Assembly (NCBI RefSeq): GCF_000283155.1
Contig: NW_004454170.1
Span: 16,679,183 to 16,743,182 of the forward strand
Direction of reading: 5' to 3'
Source of the DNA: Ceratotherium simum simum
Lineage: Eukaryota; Chordata; Mammalia; Perissodactyla; Rhinocerotidae
DNA: 64,000 nt
Each line of letters opens with the position of its first letter. Position 1 is the first letter of the stretch. Both the position numbers and the translations under genes were made by a program. The notes under the pieces were generated by a model that saw only the letters and a list, made by a program, of their open reading frames with translations, made no database searches and was not told where the DNA came from. Below, one piece after another: positions 24,691 through 35,446 of this stretch.

Positions 24691-26217
24691 CCCACAGAAT
24701 TTGAGAGTAAAACAATGTTTTCTCTCCATCTATTCTCTATCTCTGCTCCCCCCGTTGACACAACCATTAGTCTGTTTGAAGAGTCTTCCCAGAGAGCAGC
24801 GTGCCTTCTGGTTGCCCACAACATGACACACCAGCGCTGGCGGTTGGCCTGGTCGGAGAACACCCCGCAGAGGGAGCGAGTTGGTCAGAATCCTGCCCCC
24901 CTGCCCCACAACTAGGGGGTGGCATCTGTTAAATTCCCCCAGGGCTTCTTTCCTGCCTGGAGAGCGGACCAGTACCTGCCTGACTTTCCAGTTGTGGAAT
25001 CCAAAAGTGCTCACTCTTCAGCCTGGAAAGGAACAGGGAATTGGAATTGTAAACGTCACCTTTCAGTCATTTGCAAATCCCAGGCCTCATTTTTTTCCCT
25101 CTAATCTTTCATTCTAAGTGGCTTCTCAGGGCCTTGGAACATTATTAAGTGAGGAAAATCCAGATTTTGATAAACTTTGTATCGAAGTCTCAGTGAATGG
25201 AAGTGAGATGCTCTCAGAAAAATGACATTCATGACAAAGGTGAAGAAGGGGATGGGGAGGGAGGGTGAGAAAGAGGAAGACATTTCTCCTATTTTGGAAT
25301 TGGCAGTATTAGGGTGAGATGGGGCTCATTTATTGCCATTGATTTCGTTGGTACTTTAGGGAACGCATCAATACGATGGCAGGAGTATTTGCAGGTGAGC
25401 ACTGAGTTAGCACGGGGCAATTGTGGGGAGAGGCCCAGGACAGGCACGCTGCAGGGGGACCCCGGGCACTGGCAGTCAGGAAGAATTCAGGAGGACGGTC
25501 CGGTTAGGGTGTGGGGTAAAGCAGAACGTCACAGCCAGGCAGGCAAGCCCACGTGCGTGTGGCAGGCCACAAAACACCTAGCACAGGGCCTGTGAAGGGC
25601 CACAGCCAGCATGTGACAACCAGGAAAACATCAAAACCAGAAGCTCCATCTCCCAGCAGTCAGGCTCCCAGGAGGATGAGGAGAGCAAAGGTCCCCAGGG
25701 CCCAGCACATCCCAAAGACTTTGGGGGCTGAAGATCTGCCTCCCTCGGAAGCTGCCCCTGGGCCCCTTGCAGGTGGGAACCACCGTCCTCCATGAGCAGA
25801 GGGATGGGGAAGCACAGCTGGAAAGGGCAGCAGGGCAAAGCAGCTCAACTCTGCGTTTTCCTGCCAAGATAAACAAAAGGCCAAATGTTAATCGAGGGAC
25901 TTTAGCAGAGAAAGGGGCTCTCCCCGCCACACATGGGAACTGCGTACACAAGGGACTGGAGAAGTAGAAAGTCCAGAGCCACTGACGACACACAGCTAAG
26001 GGCAAAGACAGAAAGTGGAAAATGTGAATGGCGAGAGAGGAATGCGGTGAGCAAAGGAGAGGGATAGGAAGAAGATTCGAGGAAGGAGAATTATAGGCGA
26101 CAGAGGAGGAGTTGTGGTGTCCTGCCATTATTTCCCAAGCTTGTGCTTCATTCTTCTCATAGTGAGCAAATTCTGAGTTCTAGAAGATGCCACAGAGCAA
26201 GCCACACACATGGGGTT

Positions 26218-26465
26218 TGCTTAGGAACACAGGCTCTGGAGTTGGACTGTCTGAAATCAAAACCCAGCTCGACCACTGACAGGCTGTGTGAGCAGAGGCA
26301 AGTTACTCAATCAATCTCTGCCACAGTTTACTCAAATGTAAAATGAGGACAAGAGAGTACCCATCTTAAGGGGTATTTTGAGAACTGAAAGAGAATTCAG
26401 GGGAAAGCATACAGAACAGAGTCTGGCATGTCGTAAGTGTTCAATAAATGTTAGCTATTATGATT
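26218..26465 (+). mobile_element. MIR SINE
   Basis: CAGGCTCTGGAGTTGGACTG, AGGCAAGTTACTCAATCAATC, AAATGTAAAATGAGGAC and TAAGTGTTCAATAAATGTTAGC give a near full-length MIR. Confidence 0.8.
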
Positions 26466-26694
26466 TGTGTTGAAACAAAGCCATCCATTCAGCCAACATT
26501 TATAGAAATACACTGAACTGGGCATCGTGCTAGGGGCTAAAGATAAAGAGATGACCAAGGCAATGGTCCCTGCCCTCCAGGAGCTCACAGAGGAAACAGA
26601 CTGGAAATAACCAATTCCATGAGTACAGGGCAAAAGAGGGAAGAACGAGGCACAGAAATGAGAAAGAACTTGAGCTAGGCCTCAAAAGTAAGTA

Positions 26695-26975
26695 GAAAAG
26701 TTAAGAAGAGTCAACCCTAACCCTATGGTTGTAGGACTCAGACTAGTGGTCGCCTCTGATGGGGGTGGGATGAGTGATTGGCAGAAGGAGCACGAAGGAA
26801 GTTTCTGGAGGGATGGAAGTGTTCTGCAGCTAGACTGGGATTGGTTACATGGGTGCATACATTTGTCAAAACTCATCGAACAAACTGTACACATAAGATC
26901 TGTGCATTTTACTATATGTAAATTATATCTCAATATATATAAATACAGTTAGTTTAGTGAAAAATATCTTTTAAA
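26695..26975 (+). mobile_element. Old L1 3' end
   Basis: AGACTAGTGGTCGCCTCTGATGGGGG, CATACATTTGTCAAAACTCATCGAAC and GTAAATTATATCTCAATA are the usual mammalian L1 3'UTR landmarks, followed by A-rich sequence. Confidence 0.65.
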
Positions 26976-29900
26976 ATGAGTAGTACAGGAAGGGGAGGGG
27001 CCTTCAGGCCGAGAGAACCTCATGCTCAGGGGTTTGTAGGTGCAGGCAGCATGGTGACTGTGGTAACCTGCCGACCGCTGAGTTTGGCTGGCTTTTAGGG
27101 TGTGAGGTGAAGCATGTGAGATCAGGTGGTTAGAGCCTTCTATGCCATAGAGAGGAGTCTTGACATGATCCTACCAGCCACAGGTACCACTGAAGAGTTC
27201 CAGCCTCCTCCCCAGGTGGCTGAGACTGCGCTGCCTTGGAGGCTAGGAGTCCATTGCCCAGTTGGGTGGAGAGAAGCAGGTCTCCCACATTCCCATCCCC
27301 TCAGAACTCTGCCCGGAGGGGAGGGAGGGAGGGAGGAAAGAGGAGAACAAACCAGAGGAATAGCACAGCCGTCAACTTGCGCTGTACCCAGTGCCCTAAA
27401 AGGTAATCAGGGAAGAACAGGGTTTCCTACACCCAGGCTGAACTCGATCAACTCTCCTCCCCAGGAGGGGAGGCCACCCACAGTTTTTGTCCTGACCCAG
27501 CAGGGAAATGACCCCCAAGGACTGTCTTTTTCAAGTCTTCAGGTATGATCTCTCCCTCCTCATCCAGCCTCCTCACGATATGTGCTGCCACTGCTGTTCT
27601 TATGCTTCTGAAGCTAGAAGTGGCACCCAACTGCGCATCCTGCAGGCCTAAGCACCTCTGCCAGGGAGTAAGGAATTCCTAAATCTTTCTGCACCTTTGC
27701 TGTACCTCCAAACTACAAGAGGCTTTTCCTAGCTATTTCTCCCACTTGAAGCGTGATCCCTCCACGTCCCGCATATTCTGGCCGTTGTCCATGGCGGCAC
27801 TCAAACTCCTCTGACTCCTTTTTTAACACTGCTGACCCTCTCTGACCTCTCCCTTACCTGGACATCTGTTGGGACGCCAGGCAATAATTTCCTTTCACCT
27901 CTCCCTCCCCCTATGTTGGTTCTGTTTCCTCAGCCAGGGGGAAATATAAGGTCATTAGAGTCAGGGAAGAGCCTCAAGAGCTGTTACTTCCCCCACCGAC
28001 TTGGGAACATAGTAAATTCTTAATAAATATTTATTGGTAGATTGTTGATTGAATTTGGAACATCCAGACCACTGTGGGGATCGTCTGTGCCAAATCAGAA
28101 GCTGAGAAAATGTTTTCAGCAAAGACCCAGTCTAGACACCCATCTCAGTGGAAAGGGTGGTGCTGGGGGTCTGAGGGGCTGAAGGAGATGGAAGGCAATG
28201 TGGCCGGGATGTTGCAGGATGTTTAATCCTGACCCCAGCTTTGCCTGGATTGCTGACCCCAGATGACCCAGGCTGCAGAGCTGTGTCCACACACCCTCCA
28301 TTAAAGAGAGCGCAGCTGCCCTGGAAGCCCCGGGCAAAAATGAGGTCAGGGTCTGTCAAAGCTGAGGCAATTCAGGGGTGAGCTCAACCTGCTGGATTTA
28401 CAGCAACTGTTGAGTCATTACTGAAATTTCCGTTATGAACTGACCTACCTGCTGGGAAGAGAATTTGGGATAAATTGTGAACTTCAAAAAGTTTCTGCCT
28501 GGAAACTGAAGAGGTAACCATGGCAACCGGGAGGCAGGTTGAACTCAGAGAGGGCTCTTCATCTTGAACAGGGAGCTCTGTGCTCCCGGATTGGATTTGC
28601 CTGTCTGCATGTGCCCCGCTCATCAATCCTTTGTCTCTTTGCTTTCTTTGTTGAATGGGAGAAAGCGCTGGCTCAGGGATCTGGAAATGGGGCCCTGGTT
28701 TCAGCTGTTTCCAGTTCCAGTGCACTTGACTCAGGGGGCCTTAGGCACCGCTGTTTTGTTGTCTGCGAAATGTGAATTAAAAAGCTCCTCTGGCCTATTC
28801 ACGGGGATGCAGAAAGGACAGGAAGGTTTGAGGAGGTTCTCTGTGTGATCGCTATTGTTGTTGTCATGGGGCCATGTCTGGGCTGATTCCAACGTGGTGA
28901 GACTGGTGGTTCAGTCCATCCGTAAACTCGTTTTTGTCGCTTGAAGAAAAGCTGTCCCAGACACCGCCCACATCCCCACCTGAGCTGCATAATAAATACG
29001 TGCACTGGGGCATGAGCAGCACCAGGTGGAACAACAACCCTCACCTCAGCTGACAGACTCCTCCAGCAGAACGTCCTGCTGATGGGGCCGCGTGGGCTGT
29101 GTCATCGTGTGGATGAAGGACTGTGCTGAGAAACACAGACCACTGCCCCCCTCTCCACCCTTACCCATCTCCCTGCACCCATCATTCCAGCCCTGGACTT
29201 GTGAGAGAGGAAGAACAAGAGCCTAGGTTGGCGAGATGGGGGTGAGGGTGGGATGCTGGCATCTGAGACAGTGCTGCCAATGTGGGAGCTGCTGCTGGAC
29301 CTGCCCCTTGCTCCACTAACCACCTGGGAGGTTGGCGAAGGGTTCGACTCTGGCTTTTCAGAGTGCATTCTGTTTTGACCAACCAGGTCATCTTCTGCAG
29401 GCCCTGGCTTAACAAGGGAATCTGCTTTGACAAAGGACCCCACACATTGTCTGATTTGGGCCTCTCTTGCCCTAGCAACGCCTTAATGACTGTCTTGTGG
29501 GCCTTCTTCTTCTCTTCCCCTCTGTGGTTTTTCTCTTGCCTTCCCCGACTAGCTTTTCTGGGGCTCCTCACTGAGCTCTCTCAGGTGGGGAACCTCTTCT
29601 CCTCTTGTTTCTCTCCTTTCTGACCCTTTACTTCCAGGACTTGCTGAGGAATAGCAGCTCTTAGAAGCCCCTCATGAAATAAAAGCCTAAATTCCAAGAG
29701 ACACAAAACTCACTACTTCTCCTTATTGTCTAGCAATCTCCGTATCAAGTAAACCTGGGAGCTAACATTTATCGGGTGCTGACCGCGTGCTGAGCGCTGT
29801 TCTAAGTGCCTTACGTGTTGCAGGTGCCGCGGCACACCGTGCAGAGCCCTGTTTGGGACTGAGGCCCTCATCCCCCAGCCTCCAGCACGTCATCTGCTGC

Positions 29901-30614
29901 AGGCTCATAGCGCAGTCTCTCTCCAGGAGTTCCCTTGACAGAGGGAGAGTTGCCTTGCCTAAGATGAGGCCATCTTCTTGGGGCAACTGCATCCAATGAA
30001 AGGTTGACGAAAGGACTGCCCCCTTGCCTCAGTGGGGGACAGCTCCAAAGGGCCGTGCCACTCCAGAGCATCCCCTGGGAACAGCTTCTGTCTCTGTTGC
30101 AGTGGCATGGCATTCAACTCCTCCCTCTGCCCAACCCGGCTTCCCTCACTCTCTCTCAGTTCCCAGAACTCTCCCCAGCAAGTCCCTGCCTCAGAAGAAC
30201 TGTTTCCTGGAGAACTTGAATTAAGAATTAGCTTATTTAGACCTCACAACAACTCTATGAAATAAGTGTATTATGTTCTCATCTTAGAGACGAGGAAACT
30301 GAGGCATGGAAAGGTGAAGAAGCTTGCCCAAGGTCTCCCATCAGTAAACAGTGGAGCCTTGATTTGAAACCCAGAAATCTAGCTCTAGATCCCACACTCT
30401 TAACCTCACATGCAACCCCTTGGTAGCAATCCCAAAGGGAACAGAGGGACAATGGGGGAGGCTGTAATGCCTTTATGGGAAGGTGAGGAGAGAGGCAGAG
30501 CATTTACCACATTTATCTCAGAGATGAGATGCGGACACTGAACTAGCAACCGCTTAAACCCAGGATCACTCATCAGTTACGGCGGTAGCAGGATTCTAAT
30601 TTTGGAGGGGGTGG

Positions 30615-30910
30615 GGCAGTGGAAAAAGCATGGTAAATTCATATTTGAATTCTGGTGCAACCCTTACTAATTGTGCAACTTTGAGTAAGTTATTTAACCT
30701 GAGTCTTAATAAAAGTGCCTGGTACATAGTAGATGCTCAATAAAGCCTCCCCCGCCAAGTGTCTGCTATTGCCAACTGTGATCTGGGCAAGTCTCCAGCT
30801 TTCTCAGTTTCTTCATCTATAAGATGGAGGTAATGATGAGATGATGCTAAAGGGCTTCCTTAGCCCTGTGGCCATCCGGGTAGGAGTATAGTAAATAGTA
30901 GTTATGAGTA
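30615..30910 (+). mobile_element. MIR SINE sequence, two tandem pieces
   Basis: The first piece ends GTGCCTGGTACATAGTAGATGCTCAATAAAG (30715-30745). A second starts near 30780 with GATCTGGGCAAGTCTCCAGC and TCAGTTTCTTCATCTATAAGATGG. They lie just before the assembly gap. Confidence 0.65.
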
Positions 30911-30998
30911 TAATCATGATGCCGTCTTGCCTGGCTTGCACTCTGTGCTTCTGTCCTTCAGGACCCAACAGGCTCAGGATCCGGCTGTGATCGATAAC

Positions 30999-31098
30999 NN
31001 NNNNNNNNNNNNNNNNNNNNNNNNNNNNNNNNNNNNNNNNNNNNNNNNNNNNNNNNNNNNNNNNNNNNNNNNNNNNNNNNNNNNNNNNNNNNNNNNNN
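30999..31098. other. Assembly gap (100 N) upstream of RGS16
   Basis: Exactly 100 N between MIR-bearing sequence and the CpG-rich RGS16 promoter. About 320 bases separate it from the inferred start of transcription, so upstream promoter sequence may be missing. Confidence 0.98.
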
Positions 31099-31339
31099 CT
31101 CCCGTCCCCCCTGAGTCGGCTTCCTGCTTTTACTGGAGCCCGGAGGGTTTTTTCCTATTAAGCTGAGTGTGCGCATCTCATCTCCGTGTGACTTCTCTGC
31201 CGCTTCTCCCTCCCCACACCGGCGTCCACCCGGGGGAGGAGCGCGCAGCCCCGTGTGCCCTCAGGTGTGAAGTTTGCGTGCGGGTAGGGGAGGCGCAGCC
31301 CGCGGCCAGGCGCCCCGCCTCCGCCCTCGCCGCGCTCAG

Positions 31340-31552
31340 TCCCGCTCTCCGATTGGTCGGCGGCGCTCAGCCTCGCCCCGCCCCCTCCGAGAGAATAAAA
31401 GCCGCGGTAGCGCCAGCTCCTCGCAAGCAGCTCAATAAACGCAACTTGCGCGCGCGGGTGTTAGCTGCCGCTCCTCTGCCTCGTCGCGCTTGCGGTGGCC
31501 GCTGAAGTCCGCCACCATCCTCCCCACGACGTGCTGCCCTGCACCCGCAGCC
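31340..31552 (+). promoter_or_regulatory. RGS16: RGS16 promoter and 5'UTR
   Basis: A CpG-rich block runs from about 31200 to 31620. It holds an inverted CCAAT box (GATTGGT, 31351-31357), a GC box (CGCCCCGCCCCC, about 31374-31385) and a TATA-like element (AATAAAA, 31394-31400). Together they place the start of transcription near 31425-31432 by the usual TATA-to-start spacing. The inferred 5'UTR is about 125 bases, without an ATG. The start site is inferred, not observed. Confidence 0.75.
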
Positions 31553-31596
31553 ATGTGCCGGACCCTGGCCGCCTTCCCGACAACCTGTCTGGAGAG
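31553..31596 (+). CDS. RGS16: RGS16 coding exon 1
   Basis: Forty-four coding bases encode residues 1-14 and two bases of Arg15. The exon carries both palmitoylation cysteines (Cys2, Cys12). It ends at a strong donor, GAG AG|GTAAGA. The ATG context is GCAGCCATGT, which has G rather than the preferred A at -3 and lacks the +4 G. Confidence 0.95.
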
Positions 31597-34500
31597 GTAA
31601 GAGGAGCTTGTCCTGCTGCCCGGAGGAAGAAGTCCAGGTCCCACCAACCTTTAGGGAGTGGAGTGGCAGGCTTGGGGACCTGGGTGGGCGGGAGAATGGG
31701 ATGCTAGTGACTTGAGAGGCAGAGGTCAGCTTGGTTCCATGTTCTTAGATGCTTCCCTAAGAATCTTAGGGAAGCCATAGGCCAAGACAAGGGAGGAGGA
31801 AAGGCAAAGGGAAGCAAAGGGACTAGTGCTTACTGCCATTCCCCATCCTCTGACAAATGGGAGTCCTTCTTAGGTGACCTGCTGAAGACCTGGCTGCAGG
31901 AAGACCACGTTGGCATCACCAGGCAGAACTGAGTCTTCCCCAGTTTCTTCAGCACTTGGTTTTCATTCTATAGCCCAGATCTAGGGGCATGGCCTCCTCT
32001 GGCCCTGGGAAGCAGGGAAGTGTTTTTTGGGTCCACCAGTGAGGGATGTGCCGGCTTCCCAGAGAGCTACTCAGCCGCCTCCCATTCTTACTGGAACTGG
32101 TGGCTGGGAAGGAAAGGTAAAAATGAAGGCAGGAATCAGTTTCCACACAGTTCCAGAAATATTCATGACAAGCCCAGAGGGTGCTGAACTGCCTTCTGCT
32201 AATTAACAGGCACAAAGATAGATCAATGTGACTTAGGTGGAAAAAAGCCCATGTATGCAGTGCTGGAAACCCAGAAAGCGTACGACCTACCGAGGAAAAG
32301 CTCAAACATTGCTTTCATTGTTTCTGGCTTCATGACACTAATGAAAGAAGCAAAGTTTAGGCCCTGGGAACAGCCTAGGGTTCCCAGGAACCCTTGAGGC
32401 TAGAATTTGGGTGGCACTAGCCTGAGCTCTTCTGGGACCCCATAAACCTCTCTGCCCTGGCTGAGCAAATAGAGAATCCTTACATGCTCACGCTTTGTCT
32501 TCCAGAGCCAAAGAGTTCAAGACCCGGCTGGGGATCTTGCTTCACAAATCAGAGCTGGGCTCTGATGCTGGGAGTGTTGGCAAGTTTGAATGGGGCAGTA
32601 AACACAGCAAAGAGAGGTAAGTCCCGTTCACTAGCTGAGGGCCCCTAGAGGGAGGGAGTCAGATTTAGGAAAGGAGTCATGAGAAAATACAAGGAGAAAT
32701 TAGGACATGCTAGGGCAGACCTTGGCGACCCCTCTCTGGAGATTTTGCTAGAGCTTCTTGCTGGTCTGCTATGGCTGCTTGGCCCATGGGTGAGTGGGTG
32801 GGTGGCTCCAGGGTTCTAGGTCTACCAACAGATGAGCGTACCCAGGGTCTGGATGTCTAGTTACCAGACTCTCCCACCTGGAGATGTCATTGTGCATGCA
32901 ACCGAGGCCAGGACAGGGTCTGAGGCCCCTGTTTTTTAATCAATGACTGTACTTCCATTAGCATGCACCTTGCCTAGAAACCCTTTCATTTTGAACATCA
33001 CCTATGCTAGGTGCTGTGCTAGGCTCTGAGGTTATGGGTAGACATAATCTCTATTCATGAGGCCCTTATTTCCTTGGAGAAGTGTACAAAACAAAACTCA
33101 GCGAGTCGGGGGAATGGAAACAATTTTGGATGCAAGGAGATGGCCTTAGAAATATTTACTGAGGGCCAAAAGGTCCCTGGCTTTGGTTTCTGGTTCCTAA
33201 ATAGTCCTCTGTTTCCCCTAACCCCAACCAAGAGTTTGAGGTGTCAGCTCCAATAATCACCGAGCAAATCTTTGTGTAAATTATGCAACTCCCCTTGGAT
33301 TCTGACTAGGATTTGTGCTACATGTTATTTTGTTGATTTTTTTTTTTAATTAAAATCTTGGCTTTTTTTTTTTTCCCCCACCAGAAACTTCTCAGAAGAT
33401 GTGCTGGGGTGGAAAGAGTCATTTGACTTGCTGCTGAGCAGTAAAAGTGAGTCTGCCCCGTGGTGTCTGTCTGTGGAAGGCACATGTGTGCTCATGTGCT
33501 TGGGAGCCAGCCTGAGGGATGCTGAAAGCGTGGGCAAAATAATCATAGTAGGAATAATAATAATGATCCCCTAGTGTGCCAGCCTCTATTCAGAATACAA
33601 AGGCAGGTCCTTGTTCAAGAAAATTACATCCTAAAAATAGAGCCATTAACCACAATTGCTGTCTTTTCTTGTTTTATTCCTGGCTGTCCCATGGTCTGAC
33701 CTGTCTCTTCCTCTCTCATCCCAACCCCAGATGGAGTGGCTGCCTTCCACACTTTCCTGAAGACAGAGTTCAGTGAGGAGAACCTGGAGTTCTGGCTGGC
33801 CTGTGAGGAGTTTAAGAAGATCCGGTCGGCTACCAAGCTGGCCTCCCAGGCTCACCGGATCTTTGAGGAGTTCATCCGCAGCGAAGCCCCTAAAGAGGTC
33901 AGAGCCGTGACATATTCCATGGATCCTCCAGACCCTGCCTGCTCCTTCCCCACCGTGGCGGGGGCCAGCAGGTGAAGGATTGAGTTTAGGCGTAGAATGG
34001 CCTTATTTGGCACAGTAGTGAGTGGGCTTCTTTCTGGAGACTAGGAAAATCAGGCTCCATGCCACCCCTGGGTGCTATTACCCTCCGACTCACAGATGGG
34101 GCCAGGGGGATTGGCAGGTATTTTGGCTTCTGTCCATACCCACTTTCGTAGACTGAGCCTTTTTTAGAGGCTCAAAAGTCTTACACACCTGGCGAAACAG
34201 GTCATCCTAGGGACCTTGTGTAATCTGGCTCAGTCCCCTGGCTGACCTGCCTCTGGCCAGCAGGTTTGTGGTCAGCGAGCTTGTCAACCTACCTTTCAGG
34301 CCTCCACTGCTTGGTGTCCACACTCGGTTAAGAACATGGGGCCACCTTGTGGACGGAGAATAGTAATGCCTTGCTTCTGTGTCTTATTTTGTATTTTTTT
34401 TTCTGAGCACTTTTATTTATTCCACATTATTCCATAAAGATTTATTGGGCACTCATTGCATGCGAGGCACTTTTATAGTTATTAGGATGTAGCAATGACC

Positions 34501-35446
34501 GAAACAAAGTCTCCACTTTGCTGTCCGATAAGGTGACATGAACGGACATGAAAGAATTATGGAAAAACATTCTAACACAGGAAATGGCAAGTGCAAAGGC
34601 CAGAGAGTGCCCATTGTAGTCACAGTCCAGCAAGTGGGCCTGTGGAGCAGGGAGAGTGAGGTAGAGAGTTGGAGATGAGGTCAGACAGGCGGCACATGGC
34701 CAGATGTGGGCTCAGGTAGCCATGTGGGCCCAGCACGCACTCTGACTTTTCCTCTGAGTGACATGAGAAGACAGCAGAGCTGCTAGCAAACTGACTTGGG
34801 TTTTGAAAGGCTCACTCTGGCTGCTGGGTGGAGAACAGACCACGGGGGTAAGGGTAGCAGAGAGACACCCGGTAGCAGGCTCCGGCACTAATTTAGGAGA
34901 AAGGCGATGGTGACTTGAACCAGGGTTGTTACAGAGGAAGGGGTGAAAAGGGGTTGGGTTTGTATACATTCTTAATATATCCTTGATAATTTTGAGAGAG
35001 TGGAGAGCAGACACTAGAGACACTAGATCAGATGTGGGGACAGGCCCAGCATGGAAAAGCCAGTTAATGGTTGACTCAGAAGACCCCAGGTTCCTGGTTC
35101 AGAATCCAGTGTTCCTTCCACTGTCCCACCTGCCAGCTAGTCCTCCCTTGGCCTGCCGGACCCCTCGCCTTGCCCACTCTCCTCCCACCCCCATTCACCC
35201 ATGCGCTTGCCCTCCTTCCCACAGGTGAACATAGACCACGAGACCAGGGAGCTGACCAGGACGAATCTGCAGGCTGCCATGGCCACGTGCTTCGACGTGG
35301 CTCAGGGGAAGACACGTGCCCTGATGGAGAAGGACTCCTATCCACGCTTCCTGAAGTCACCCGCTTACCGGGACCTGGCTGCCCAAGCCTCGGCCGCCTC
35401 TGCCTCTCCATCCACCAGCAGGCCAGCTGAGCCCTTACACACCTGA
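31553..35446 (+). CDS. RGS16: Regulator of G-protein signalling 16, complete, five coding exons
   Basis: RGS16 is a GTPase-activating protein that speeds GTP hydrolysis by Gi and Gq class alpha subunits and so shortens GPCR signalling at the plasma membrane. The coding exons join as 31553-31596, 32506-32616, 33385-33446, 33731-33897 and 35225-35446. All introns are GT-AG and the phases close exactly, giving 201 residues (human has 202, mouse 201). The N-terminus reads MCRTLAAF, with Cys2 and Cys12 at the palmitoylation positions known for this family, followed by a basic amphipathic stretch. The RGS box spans about residues 64-180 and includes the signature SEENLEFWLACEEFKK (87-102). Tyr167 and Tyr176 correspond to the phosphorylated human Tyr168/Tyr177. 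The C-terminus ends EPLHT. The start was chosen because it gives the family N-terminus and follows a GC-rich leader with no upstream ATG. The short length and ending separate it from RGS4, RGS5 and RGS8. Confidence 0.97.
32506..32616 (+). CDS. RGS16: RGS16 coding exon 2
   Basis: The exon runs from acceptor CTTCCAG to donor GAGAG|GTAAGT. It is 111 bases long and completes Arg15, then encodes AKEFKTRLGILLHKSEL and the linker up to KHSKE. The linker is one residue shorter than the human protein I recall, which fits the 201-residue total. Confidence 0.95.
33385..33446 (+). CDS. RGS16: RGS16 coding exon 3
   Basis: This 62-base exon encodes NFSEDVLGWKESFDLLLSSK, the first helix of the RGS box. The acceptor follows an unusually long T-rich tract (about 33342-33379) ending CCCCACCAG. 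The donor is AAA|GTGAGT. Confidence 0.95.
33731..33897 (+). CDS. RGS16: RGS16 coding exon 4 (RGS box core)
   Basis: This 167-base exon encodes residues 73 (split codon) to 128, the core of the RGS domain. It includes the E-N-L-E-F-W motif (residues 89-94) that contacts the G-alpha switch regions in this family. The acceptor is CAACCCCAG. The donor is GAG|GTCAGA, weaker than the other donors of the gene, and translation beyond it stays open for 26 codons into the intron. Confidence 0.95.
35225..35446 (+). CDS. RGS16: RGS16 coding exon 5 with stop codon
   Basis: The exon starts after TTCCCACAG in phase 0 with VNIDHET and encodes residues 129-201. It finishes the RGS box through KDSYPRFLKSPAYRDLAAQA, then a short Ser/Ala/Pro-rich tail. 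The stop is TGA at 35444-35446. Two CACGTG E-box hexamers lie in the coding sequence, near 35282 and 35312. Confidence 0.95.
   Translation: MNIDHETRELTRTNLQAAMATCFDVAQGKTRALMEKDSYPRFLKSPAYRDLAAQASAASASPSTSRPAEPLHT

Larger units (their letters stand above)
24691..30614. other. Intergenic, partly GC-rich, no gene recognised
   Basis: Several long open frames on both strands (for example 25631-26128 minus, 27126-27548 plus, 29182-29571 minus) overlap each other and show no motif, so I treat them as chance. A MIR-like stretch lies at 30235-30415 (GACGAGGAAACTGAGGCATGG). This interval would be the place to look for RGS16 distal enhancers. Confidence 0.45.

Noticed and set aside
24565..24915. Coding frame with a Thr-His repeat
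   Set aside because: The repeat is the CA microsatellite read in one frame.
1..31000. A terminal exon of RGS8 at the left side
   Set aside because: Synteny makes RGS8 the expected left neighbour, but I found no RGS-box motif or other RGS8-like exon in this interval.
33898..33975. Open frame continuing from RGS16 exon 4 into the intron
   Set aside because: Exon 5 joins in phase and restores the RGS domain. The extension has no similarity to the family and is intronic.
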